Shown piece by piece: positions 16,453-22,371 of a stretch of 37,081 nucleotides of DNA; positions within the stretch are counted from its first letter, which is position 1; each line of letters opens with the position of its first letter. The DNA is from a virus. A model generated the notes under the pieces. The model was not told where the DNA came from and ran no database searches. It saw nothing but the letters and a program-made list of their open reading frames with translations. The DNA is taken from the IMG/VR virus record IMGVR_UViG_3300017783_000077, positions 1 through 37,081 of that record. The stretch is one strand, 5' to 3'. Made by a program: the position numbers and the translations under genes.

Positions 16453-16640
16453 ATTTTATCATACTCTTTCTTCGTTTTGAAGTAGAGTTTGTAGTATGGT
16501 CTTTTCATTTCGTTAAGGATTTTCATATCCTCTTCAAAACCCATATACTTGCAAAGTTGAGAGGACCCCTCTAACTCACTAATTAATCTTAGTATGTTAG
16601 CGGGATGCCTTTCAAGTCCGCCAAAGTCATATTTACCCAT
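16443..16640 (-). CDS. small hypothetical protein (65 aa)
   Basis: Begins MGKYDFGGLERHPANILRLI and ends EYDKMPP, where the last two codons and the TAG stop are the first ten bases of tRNA-Thr. It is a helical, charged protein with no signal peptide or recognised domain. It starts 26 bases after the tRNA-Leu 3' end. Function unknown. The overlap with the tRNA is unlikely to be an annotation artefact, since the frame is clean and the same arrangement recurs at tRNA-Val. Confidence 0.55.
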   Translation of the reverse strand: MGKYDFGGLERHPANILRLISELEGSSQLCKYMGFEEDMKILNEMKRPYYKLYFKTKKEYDKMPP

Positions 16641-16646
16641 GTGCTG

Positions 16647-16937
16647 TTAAAGTCCATCCGTGACTATAGGAGTAGAGAGACTTGAACTCTCACGAGCATA
16701 TTGCTCAACAGATTTTAAGTCTGGTGCGTCTACCGATTCCGCCACACTCCCATCAGTATAGAGTACGCCAATTTGTTTGGTGTTACCAATTTCCCAAGTA
16801 GGGGGATGAAAAGCACAATACTCATTGAAGATGATTTTCATCTCCTTATGAGTTAGGTTAGCATTGTTTGCTGCTTTTGGCAAGTTCCATTTTGCTGACC
16901 AGAGATTTTCCATTGATTCGCGAGTTTCAGGTCTCAT
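16647..16937 (-). CDS. hypothetical protein reading through tRNA-Leu (96 aa)
   Basis: The first 60 or so residues (MRPETRESMENLWSAKWNLP, then KAANNANLTHKEMKIIFNEY) look like a genuine small protein. The stretch LPKAANNANLTHKEMKIIF is compatible with a helix-turn-helix. From about residue 63 the frame runs through the whole of tRNA-Leu, giving the typical translated-tRNA peptide SVAESVDAPDLKSVEQ, and stops beyond it at 16647. The start overlaps the previous stop as ATGA. The tRNA-derived tail may be tolerated, or translation and tRNA processing may compete. Function unknown. Confidence 0.5.
   Translation of the reverse strand: MRPETRESMENLWSAKWNLPKAANNANLTHKEMKIIFNEYCAFHPPTWEIGNTKQIGVLYTDGSVAESVDAPDLKSVEQYARESSSLSTPIVTDGL
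16667..16751 (-). tRNA. tRNA-Leu (TAA)
   Basis: An 85-base class II tRNA on the minus strand: acceptor GGGAGTG/TACTCCT, anticodon arm CCAGA-CTTAAAA-TCTGT (anticodon TAA), a long variable arm (TGAGCAATATGCTCG), T arm GAGAG-TTCAAGT-CTCTC, and discriminator A. CCA is not encoded. It lies entirely inside the open frame 16647-16937. Confidence 0.92.
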
Positions 16938-17347
16938 AGGTACTTAGGATAAACTTGATAGATGTAATCTTTAGGTTGTAGATTGTATCTGGTGATTTCT
17001 TTTAAGGCATGTTCATGACAAACAAACCAGCATAATCGTTTTTGTTTTTTTATTTCTAGACGATATGGAAATGTTTTATGGGGAAATAGTTCTTGCTTGC
17101 GACTATTTTTGGGTTCAACAACCTTCTTTCGTGATGTCGTCTTCTTGGAGGAGTTCGTTGTACCAGAAGTCTTCGATGTCTTCTTGGGTTGCTTCGGAGA
17201 TGCCAGTTTCTCCAGATTCTTTTTCAAATTCTCCTGAGTCGCGACGGAGGCATTCGTCGAAGAAGTTTTTGAAGTCTTCTTCCGTCCAGTTGTTGAGGAC
17301 GCTTTCAATCGGGTCGTTTTCGTCCCATTCGATTTCGAGTTTGCCAT
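16934..17347 (-). CDS. hypothetical protein, overlaps acidic gene (137 aa if ATG 17347)
   Basis: The last 52 residues, starting near FPHKTFPYRLEIKKQKRLCW and ending QVYPKYL, look like a real compact domain, and its TGA overlaps the next ATG (ATGA). Upstream, the frame continues as Lys/Ser/Thr-rich low complexity opposite the acidic gene 17115-17369 in another frame. The only ATG is at 17347, overlapping the stop of 17347-17694. So either two proteins share 233 bases, or the C-terminal domain is reached by a +1 shift from the acidic gene. Coding of 16934-17114 is fairly secure; the N-terminal part is not. Confidence 0.45.
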   Translation of the reverse strand: MANSKSNGTKTTRLKASSTTGRKKTSKTSSTNASVATQENLKKNLEKLASPKQPKKTSKTSGTTNSSKKTTSRKKVVEPKNSRKQELFPHKTFPYRLEIKKQKRLCWFVCHEHALKEITRYNLQPKDYIYQVYPKYL

Positions 17348-17369
17348 CAGGCAGTTCTTTTACGTTCAT
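17115..17369 (-). CDS. acidic hypothetical protein (84 aa)
   Basis: Begins MNVKELPDGKLEIEWDENDP, then a helical EEDFKNFFDECLRRDSGEFE, and ends ITKEGC before TGA 17117-17115. ATG 17369 has a good ribosome binding site (GAGGT, about 6 bases upstream) inside the previous gene, with a 23-base overlap. Strong acidity and helical content are typical of small phage proteins that bind host factors, but no function can be assigned. The same bases also carry an open Lys/Ser-rich frame. Confidence 0.6.
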   Translation of the reverse strand: MNVKELPDGKLEIEWDENDPIESVLNNWTEEDFKNFFDECLRRDSGEFEKESGETGISEATQEDIEDFWYNELLQEDDITKEGC

Positions 17370-17694
17370 GTGTTACCTCAGTAATTATACCACGAGTAAA
17401 GGTTAAAAAGCAAGATGGAAATGGTGCGTAGTAACAATCCCACTTGGCAGGAAATACTTCCACTACACCATTCCAATAAATTGGTTTGACTTTACCGTGA
17501 TTGCCATTGGCAATATATGAAGTAAAATCTAAATTGAAATCTTGTGTATGTGAGTAATCAACTTCATACAGTTTACCTGTAGGGTCAATCCAATAGTCAT
17601 ACATCATACACTCCAAATCTTTTGTTTGGAGGTCTTTTCTGTTGTAACCTGGTCCTAAATCAAAAGAAGACCGAACAGTGTCGTACAATCCCAT
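17347..17694 (-). CDS. conserved-type hypothetical protein (115 aa)
   Basis: Starts MGLYDTVRSSFDLGPGYNRK; the middle has aromatic, beta-rich character (MMYDYWIDPTGKLYEVDYSH) and the segment NGNHGKVKPIYWNG. It strongly resembles a conserved cyanophage protein of unknown function. Two starts are possible: ATG 17703, which overlaps the upstream TGA, and ATG 17694, which sits about 10 bases after AAGGAGG. The second is preferred because of spacing and because the protein then begins MGLYD. Confidence 0.65.
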   Translation of the reverse strand: MGLYDTVRSSFDLGPGYNRKDLQTKDLECMMYDYWIDPTGKLYEVDYSHTQDFNLDFTSYIANGNHGKVKPIYWNGVVEVFPAKWDCYYAPFPSCFLTFTRGIITEVTHERKRTA

Positions 17695-17699
17695 TAGAG

Positions 17700-17876
17700 T
17701 CATCCCTCCTTTTTGAATAGTTTACGACACTTCTTTACTTCTTTGAGTTCATCCTTAATCAACTGATAGGCATCTTCAGGTGATATTTTTCTTGCCATTT
17801 CCATAGCAGTGATGATTTCAACTCTAGTACCAAAATGTTTGAGTGCTTCCTCAAAACAATTTAGTTCTTCATACAT
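17700..17876 (-). CDS. small hypothetical protein (58 aa)
   Basis: A 58-codon frame, MYEELNCFEEALKHFGTRVE and onward to KCRKLFKKEG, ending with TGA at 17702-17700 that overlaps ATG 17703. It is almost wholly helical, with alternating acidic and basic residues, compatible with a small helical bundle. It fills what would otherwise be a gap between the HEXXH gene and the MGLYD gene. No ribosome binding site of note. Function unknown. Confidence 0.6.
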   Translation of the reverse strand: MYEELNCFEEALKHFGTRVEIITAMEMARKISPEDAYQLIKDELKEVKKCRKLFKKEG

Positions 17877-17918
17877 GTTTCATTTCACGGGTTCTCTATA
17901 TAGTTACCTTTATGGAAC

Positions 17919-18587
17919 CTAGTTTTTAATGTATCCTGAGTCTATCAGATACTTACGTGTTAGTGGAGTAGGAGGATAGACTTCCCACATACTACCGCCA
18001 GCACAGGCAGCAAGGGCATTCATAGTCATGTTTTCAGTACGACCTGCCCAACCTGCTTCTGCTTCCCATGGCACAGCAGACTTAGGGTATGTACGTTCTG
18101 CTAGCACACGCCAAATCATAGGAACTTCATCCTCTGGTTTGATGATAGCAATCAGACTGTTATCAATCGTTCCTGCCATACAATCTTGTGCAGCGTGCCA
18201 TCCTTCATGACGCATAACCATCATCAGAGTACCAGGTTTACCCATAAAATCTTTGTTTAGAAAGAAGTTATTGGATACAGTATGGTATACACCACGATGT
18301 CCATATGGAAAATACTTCTCATCAGCAAGGAATACATTGACTCCAATCTCGTTCAGAGAGTGAATCATGTTATGAAACTCGCCAGTGACACCAGTGAATT
18401 CCTCAGTATTAGGATACTCTGATGAGATATCAAGCATCGAGTATACTTTCTTGACACCATCAGTGCATTCACCTAAGAGCATACACCCCATAGAATGATT
18501 AGTTCTGTATTCACTCTCAGTAATAGGTTCTGCCATTACAGGAGCAGCAAGACATGCTGCCATCAAAGTTAGAATAATCTTTTTCAT
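17919..18587 (-). CDS. secreted protein with HEXXH metalloprotease-like motif (222 aa)
   Basis: The first 19 residues form a clear Sec signal peptide (MKKIILTLMAACLAAPVMA, cleavage after A-x-A). At residues 127-131 the sequence HEGWH matches the zincin HEXXH motif, set in a helix (MMVMRHEGWHAAQDC). Downstream WEAEAGW supplies Glu 175 and Glu 177 as possible third zinc ligands, as in gluzincins. It would act in the periplasm or outside the cell. A role in lysis, envelope remodelling or virion release is possible. Four or more cysteines fit an exported protein. The family is not recognised. Confidence 0.65.
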   Translation of the reverse strand: MKKIILTLMAACLAAPVMAEPITESEYRTNHSMGCMLLGECTDGVKKVYSMLDISSEYPNTEEFTGVTGEFHNMIHSLNEIGVNVFLADEKYFPYGHRGVYHTVSNNFFLNKDFMGKPGTLMMVMRHEGWHAAQDCMAGTIDNSLIAIIKPEDEVPMIWRVLAERTYPKSAVPWEAEAGWAGRTENMTMNALAACAGGSMWEVYPPTPLTRKYLIDSGYIKN

Positions 18588-18588
18588 T

Positions 18589-18807
18589 TTAATTAGGTTG
18601 ATCTAAAAACTGTTTACGAAATTCTTCAACTTGGTCAATTACTTCTTCCGATAAGGGAGGTCCTGACTGAACAACTGGCGCAAGAATTACAGCAGCACCA
18701 TCGGATCTTTCGATACGCCAAACGCAACGATTGCGCTCACACATATCAACCAGAAACTCAAAGTACTTTTCTGCTTCTTCTAGTGTTACAGAAATAGGTT
18801 CGTTCAT
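18589..18807 (-). CDS. Phd/YefM-like small protein (72 aa)
   Basis: Begins MNEPISVTLEEAEKYFEFLV and continues RIERSDGAAVILAPV, which follows the Phd/YefM antitoxin N-terminal pattern (strand, helix, then an I-x-R-x-x-G-x-x-A-V-L hairpin). The resemblance is moderate. No toxin-like gene lies beside it. ATG 18807 is chosen over an upstream TTG because it overlaps the preceding TGA (ATGA). If genuinely Phd-like, it may repress transcription or neutralise a host toxin; otherwise it is an unknown small protein. Confidence 0.5.
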   Translation of the reverse strand: MNEPISVTLEEAEKYFEFLVDMCERNRCVWRIERSDGAAVILAPVVQSGPPLSEEVIDQVEEFRKQFLDQPN

Positions 18808-18998
18808 TTTACAGCAAAGCAATAAGTAATCAAGTCGTTATCAACAATCTCTTGTATTTGAGAGATTGTTTCGGAGAAACCTTCAGCACCTATAGAATTG
18901 AATTGCCAGTGAACATCCTTTTCATAACCTTCATCATCTACGAGAGTAACCTTTCGTTTTGAGAAGTTGACAAAGATATGTGAGAGAGCGTCGGTCAT
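18804..18998 (-). CDS. hypothetical protein, first gene of early operon (64 aa)
   Basis: Starts MTDALSHIFVNFSKRKVTLV; a small alpha/beta protein ending ITYCFAVK. An earlier ATG at 19019 exists, but it lies immediately after the -10 box of the sigma70-like promoter (TATGAT ends at 19020), so it would be at or before the transcription start. ATG 18998 is therefore preferred. It is coupled to the Phd-like gene by ATGA. Function unknown. Confidence 0.6.
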   Translation of the reverse strand: MTDALSHIFVNFSKRKVTLVDDEGYEKDVHWQFNSIGAEGFSETISQIQEIVDNDLITYCFAVK

Positions 18999-19019
18999 GG
19001 TTCTTTGTGTTGCTCCCAT

Positions 19020-19048
19020 ATCATAGCACAGGAAGCAACGGTTGTCAA
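19020..19048 (-). promoter_or_regulatory. strong sigma70-like promoter
   Basis: TTGACA (19048-19043), a 17-base spacer and TATGAT (19025-19020) on the minus strand. The -35 box overlaps the gp5 stop codon. It separates the late hub genes from the small-gene/tRNA region and probably makes that region host-RNA-polymerase dependent and early. Confidence 0.8.
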
Positions 19049-21576
19049 TTCAAGAAGATGGATTTGCCTGAAACGCGAACGATACCCTCTGAACTGAGGT
19101 TGAGTGCTCCTAATGCATCAATGGTGCCAACGGTACTCGAAGAAATCCTAAACAGACCCGCAGCAACATCAACGTTGAATGCTCCAGTGGTAACACTACA
19201 ATTGTATCCAGTCGCACCACAAGTAAAATTAACAGGACCAGAGGGGTTGATGACATTAAATCTAGGAACTGCATCAGCGGCAGAACCTCCAGGAGTGATA
19301 ATATAGTCTACAGAACCTCTAACAGAGTTAAAGATACCAGCCTTAGCAGAAACTGGATTTGTAGTTGGAAAGTTGACAAAGTGATATTCCGATACAGTAT
19401 TGAATTCAATAGAGTTATTGGCATTAATCATAATCTCTCCGCCAGAATAACTCTGATTCATACAAGAAACTTCTAAAGATGAACCTGCAATTTTGTTAGC
19501 CTGTGAAGCAAGTTCAATTTCAGATGCTTGTAATCCTAATTTACCTCCAGCAACATTAAAATCAAGGTCAGAACCAAGTCTGATAGTATGCTTTTGAATT
19601 TTTTCATTTTGCGAAGCACCATTTTTAGGTGCAACTGTTGGTGCTCCCTCAGCAGACATAAAGAATCCACCACCAACTTCAAGATGACAGTCTCCAGTAA
19701 TTTTTAGATGATAACTCCCATCAATAGTACGAACATAATCACCATCAACAAGTTTACAGTCATCACCATGAACTTCTTGTGTATAGTTACCAGCATAAGA
19801 AGAGTGATCAGCAACTAAATTACCAGTATCACCTTTACTACCTGCATTTTTCTTAACATAACTAGTATATTTTTTATCTAGTTCTTCCTGGGTGATATCA
19901 GGATTGCTCTTTCTAAGTTGTCTTAAAAATTGATACTCAGAGAAAGAAGAGTTGTTATAATTTACTGACGTATGAGTAGTACCATTTTCAGATTTTTTAA
20001 CCGTTGCTTGACGCCCTGGAGTACCAACATGCAATTCATATGCACCATTGATAAAAGTTTTTGCTGCAGTTAAATATGGATCTGCTTCTTTATAAAGACT
20101 ATCCCAAAGACTGGCACCAGCATCATTACTTCCACAATCTCCTCTTTGTCTTCCCCTAATTCTATTAATTTCGTCTAACTCAGCATCAGTACAGTGAGTG
20201 ACACCAAACATAGGGAACCAACCTACAGTATCTTTTCCACCATGTGCTTCACGATTACAACCTGACGTGAAGAAATTTAGGAAGAATGAAATCAAACCTG
20301 TAATGTTGCTAATTCCTTGTTGGATTAAGTCTGTACCTTCTTCAAAAATTTTACTTCCTTCTTTCCAGGTTTCAATGATGGCTTGTACCTGCTCAAAACC
20401 TTCTACAAGGTCAACAACAGTTGATACAACATCCTGCATGGTGTTGATGATGCTCTGAACCTGACAGATTACAGAATCGATAACATCCTGAACTCCTTGC
20501 AATACCATTTCTGCTTTACTAATGGCAGCATCCAAAAATCCTTCTACAAGACTAACAACAGAACCAATAGGGTCTGAGATATATCCCATCAACTTACTAT
20601 CTTCAAGACACAGAGCAGAAAGAATTTGTTGAATTGCTTGCTGAATAATAGTATAGATGATATATGGTGCTCCTGTAGCACCACCCAACAAACTAGCAAT
20701 TGATAATTGTTCTGTAAGTTGTGAAAATTGCTGACGTATAGCAGAAATGACTTGAGTGAATACACTACTTAAAAAGTTTTGCAACTTTGCTGTAAGCATT
20801 TCTGCAGTAACTAACTTACCACTAACAACATCTAGAAAATTACCACTCTCATTCTTAACAAGACTGCCTGCGGTGTTAGCAATATCTTCAACCAGATAAC
20901 TTAACTTATATTCTAAAGTTTTCCAAGGTCCACCAACACCATTACCAGCAGGAATTGGTTTTTCAGGATTTCTAGGTTTTTGTGAATTGCTAGAGCTACC
21001 AGCAATTCCAGGTTGAGTACCAATATTTGCTGGTTGACCAATTCCACCAGGAGAAACAGTTTTAGAATTAGGAAGTGCTACTGAGTTATTCTGAGTACCT
21101 GCTCTATGAGTAGACTTTAGAATATTTGTTTCACCAGGAGGAAGTTGACCTGCTCCAGGAGCAAGTCCAGGTTGCATTTTTTCTCCTGTAAATGCAAACT
21201 CCTTAGTATCTTGACTATCTCCGTTTTTATTTACACGAAGAACTCCCATCACAAGAGGCATTTGTGCGCTTTCACCATCGAGGAAAAACCCCATAACAAT
21301 TGCACCAGGTTGCAACTGACCAGAACTTTCTCCCTGAGAATCATTACCTGCTTGTGAAGTATGCTGCATCACTGTTGCCCAAGGTAATGCTTCTGTAGGC
21401 AAGTCTGTTGTCGTTCCTCCTCTTACATTTGTATAATATCCAAGAACTCGGACTTTTACTCGACCCAACTCCATAGGGTCTTCAACATCTTCTACTTCAC
21501 CAACCCACCAGAAAAATCCATCCTTACCGACGAAATTTACTGTAGGTTCATTAATGATACCGTCAATGTTTTGCAT
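19045..21576 (-). CDS. gp5: baseplate hub protein gp5-like, no lysozyme domain (843 aa)
   Basis: The N-terminal OB-fold matches T4 gp5: FFWWVGEVEDVEDPMELGRV, then GYYTNVRGG, TEALPWATVMQ and a GAIVMGFFLDG strand. T4 gp5 next carries a T4-lysozyme domain; here there is none. Instead residues about 230-440 form a long helical, coiled-coil-like insert (QQFSQLTEQLSIASLLGG, VVDLVEGFEQVQAIIETWKE). The C-terminal third returns to short beta repeats (DYVRTIDGSYHLKITGDCHL) like the gp5C beta-prism needle. It would form the central spike with gp27. A late promoter (21601-21608) lies upstream. Confidence 0.85.
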   Translation of the reverse strand: MQNIDGIINEPTVNFVGKDGFFWWVGEVEDVEDPMELGRVKVRVLGYYTNVRGGTTTDLPTEALPWATVMQHTSQAGNDSQGESSGQLQPGAIVMGFFLDGESAQMPLVMGVLRVNKNGDSQDTKEFAFTGEKMQPGLAPGAGQLPPGETNILKSTHRAGTQNNSVALPNSKTVSPGGIGQPANIGTQPGIAGSSSNSQKPRNPEKPIPAGNGVGGPWKTLEYKLSYLVEDIANTAGSLVKNESGNFLDVVSGKLVTAEMLTAKLQNFLSSVFTQVISAIRQQFSQLTEQLSIASLLGGATGAPYIIYTIIQQAIQQILSALCLEDSKLMGYISDPIGSVVSLVEGFLDAAISKAEMVLQGVQDVIDSVICQVQSIINTMQDVVSTVVDLVEGFEQVQAIIETWKEGSKIFEEGTDLIQQGISNITGLISFFLNFFTSGCNREAHGGKDTVGWFPMFGVTHCTDAELDEINRIRGRQRGDCGSNDAGASLWDSLYKEADPYLTAAKTFINGAYELHVGTPGRQATVKKSENGTTHTSVNYNNSSFSEYQFLRQLRKSNPDITQEELDKKYTSYVKKNAGSKGDTGNLVADHSSYAGNYTQEVHGDDCKLVDGDYVRTIDGSYHLKITGDCHLEVGGGFFMSAEGAPTVAPKNGASQNEKIQKHTIRLGSDLDFNVAGGKLGLQASEIELASQANKIAGSSLEVSCMNQSYSGGEIMINANNSIEFNTVSEYHFVNFPTTNPVSAKAGIFNSVRGSVDYIITPGGSAADAVPRFNVINPSGPVNFTCGATGYNCSVTTGAFNVDVAAGLFRISSSTVGTIDALGALNLSSEGIVRVSGKSIFLN

Positions 21577-21600
21577 CGATTCAATAATCTATAACATTTT

Positions 21601-21608
21601 TATTTATG
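21601..21608 (-). promoter_or_regulatory. T4-type late promoter CATAAATA at tRNA end
   Basis: CATAAATA on the minus strand, 24 bases before ATG 21576. It begins within the last bases of tRNA-Val (tRNA 3' end at 21607), so promoter and tRNA abut and share two bases. Confidence 0.75.
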
Positions 21609-21678
21609 GGCGAAGAGGGGATCGAACCCCCGACAACCTCCGTGTAAAGGAGACACTCTACCGCTGAGTTATTCGCCC
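21607..21678 (-). tRNA. tRNA-Val (TAC)
   Basis: A full cloverleaf on the minus strand: acceptor GGGCGAA/TTCGCCC, D arm ACTC-AGCGGTA-GAGT, anticodon arm TCTCC-TTTACAC-GGAGG with anticodon TAC, T arm GGGGG-TTCGATC-CCCTC, and discriminator A. CCA is not encoded. Bases 8-10 (TAA) form the stop codon of cpeT. Confidence 0.92.
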
Positions 21679-22121
21679 ATTCGGGTAAATTTGTAGAGTA
21701 ATTCACTACCCCACATCATCTCTCCCTCAGAATTGTAACCTTGGTCCATACTATGGAGTTTATCTCCATACAAATGAATTTCTGCTACAACTCTATAACC
21801 CCGAACACCAGTACATTCACTACCGCCAAGTTGACCGTGCCATGCATTGCCGTCGTATGTGAATATCATATCACAGTTTCCTGCTCTTGTCCAGTTCAAA
21901 TCATAGTTTTGAAAGTGAACTTCAGTCTCTGAAATTATAATCGCTTTATGATATCTTTCCCTATACGGGTTCTCTGGACCATCAGATCTATAATAATTTT
22001 TGGAGTGATATCCATCGTCCATTTTTTCCCAAAGTATCTCGACTGTAGAATACTTAGTGGGTTGACTTTGTGCTTGATGCCTATTAGACCAATGACCTAG
22101 AATAAAGTCATCAATCTTCAT
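21669..22121 (-). CDS. cpeT: CpeT/CpcT-family phycobiliprotein lyase (150 aa)
   Basis: Matches the CpeT/CpcT family, which attaches bilin chromophores to phycobiliproteins. The ordered signature is [53 protein letters not shown], a second Cys in GGSECTG, then [19 protein letters not shown] (family consensus LDRGfD...VWGSE). At 150 residues it is shorter than the usual 190-200, as phage versions tend to be. It starts 11 bases inside cp12, and its last codons (MGE, TAA) are the first bases of tRNA-Val. It is an auxiliary metabolic gene acting on host light harvesting. Confidence 0.85.
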   Translation of the reverse strand: MKIDDFILGHWSNRHQAQSQPTKYSTVEILWEKMDDGYHSKNYYRSDGPENPYRERYHKAIIISETEVHFQNYDLNWTRAGNCDMIFTYDGNAWHGQLGGSECTGVRGYRVVAEIHLYGDKLHSMDQGYNSEGEMMWGSELLYKFTRMGE

Positions 22122-22338
22122 AGACTTTACACTCAGGTTCAGATGGATTGGAATCGCAAAATAATTCTAGTGGGGAAGGGTCATGATGATCACCTGCTTC
22201 AATCTCTTCCTTATGATGCTCTACATAATCTTCCAACTCATGCAATTCACCTTCGATGTGACGACGTTGGTTGGGTGATGTTAGTGGGTTGTCAAGAATT
22301 TCCTTGTCAACTTTGATGTGCTTTTCGATGCTTTCCAT
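22111..22338 (-). CDS. cp12: CP12-like Calvin-cycle inhibitor (75 aa)
   Basis: The C-terminus [22 protein letters not shown] is the hallmark of CP12, with the two cysteines (C61, C70) that form the redox loop binding GAPDH. CP12 tethers GAPDH and phosphoribulokinase in the dark to shut down carbon fixation; phage copies are thought to divert carbon to the pentose phosphate pathway. The N-terminal half (MESIEKHIKVDKEILDNPLT, helical, His-rich near 41-52) has no N-terminal cysteine pair, the element used with phosphoribulokinase in many plants and cyanobacteria. Late promoter 26 bases upstream. Confidence 0.8.
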   Translation of the reverse strand: MESIEKHIKVDKEILDNPLTSPNQRRHIEGELHELEDYVEHHKEEIEAGDHHDPSPLELFCDSNPSEPECKVYED

Positions 22339-22363
22339 AATTGGTTATTAATCTTCATAATTT

Positions 22364-22371
22364 TATTTATT
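22364..22371 (-). promoter_or_regulatory. late-type promoter AATAAATA
   Basis: AATAAATA on the minus strand, 26 bases before ATG 22338 and overlapping the gp27-like stop. It would place cp12, cpeT and tRNA-Val under late control. Confidence 0.6.
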
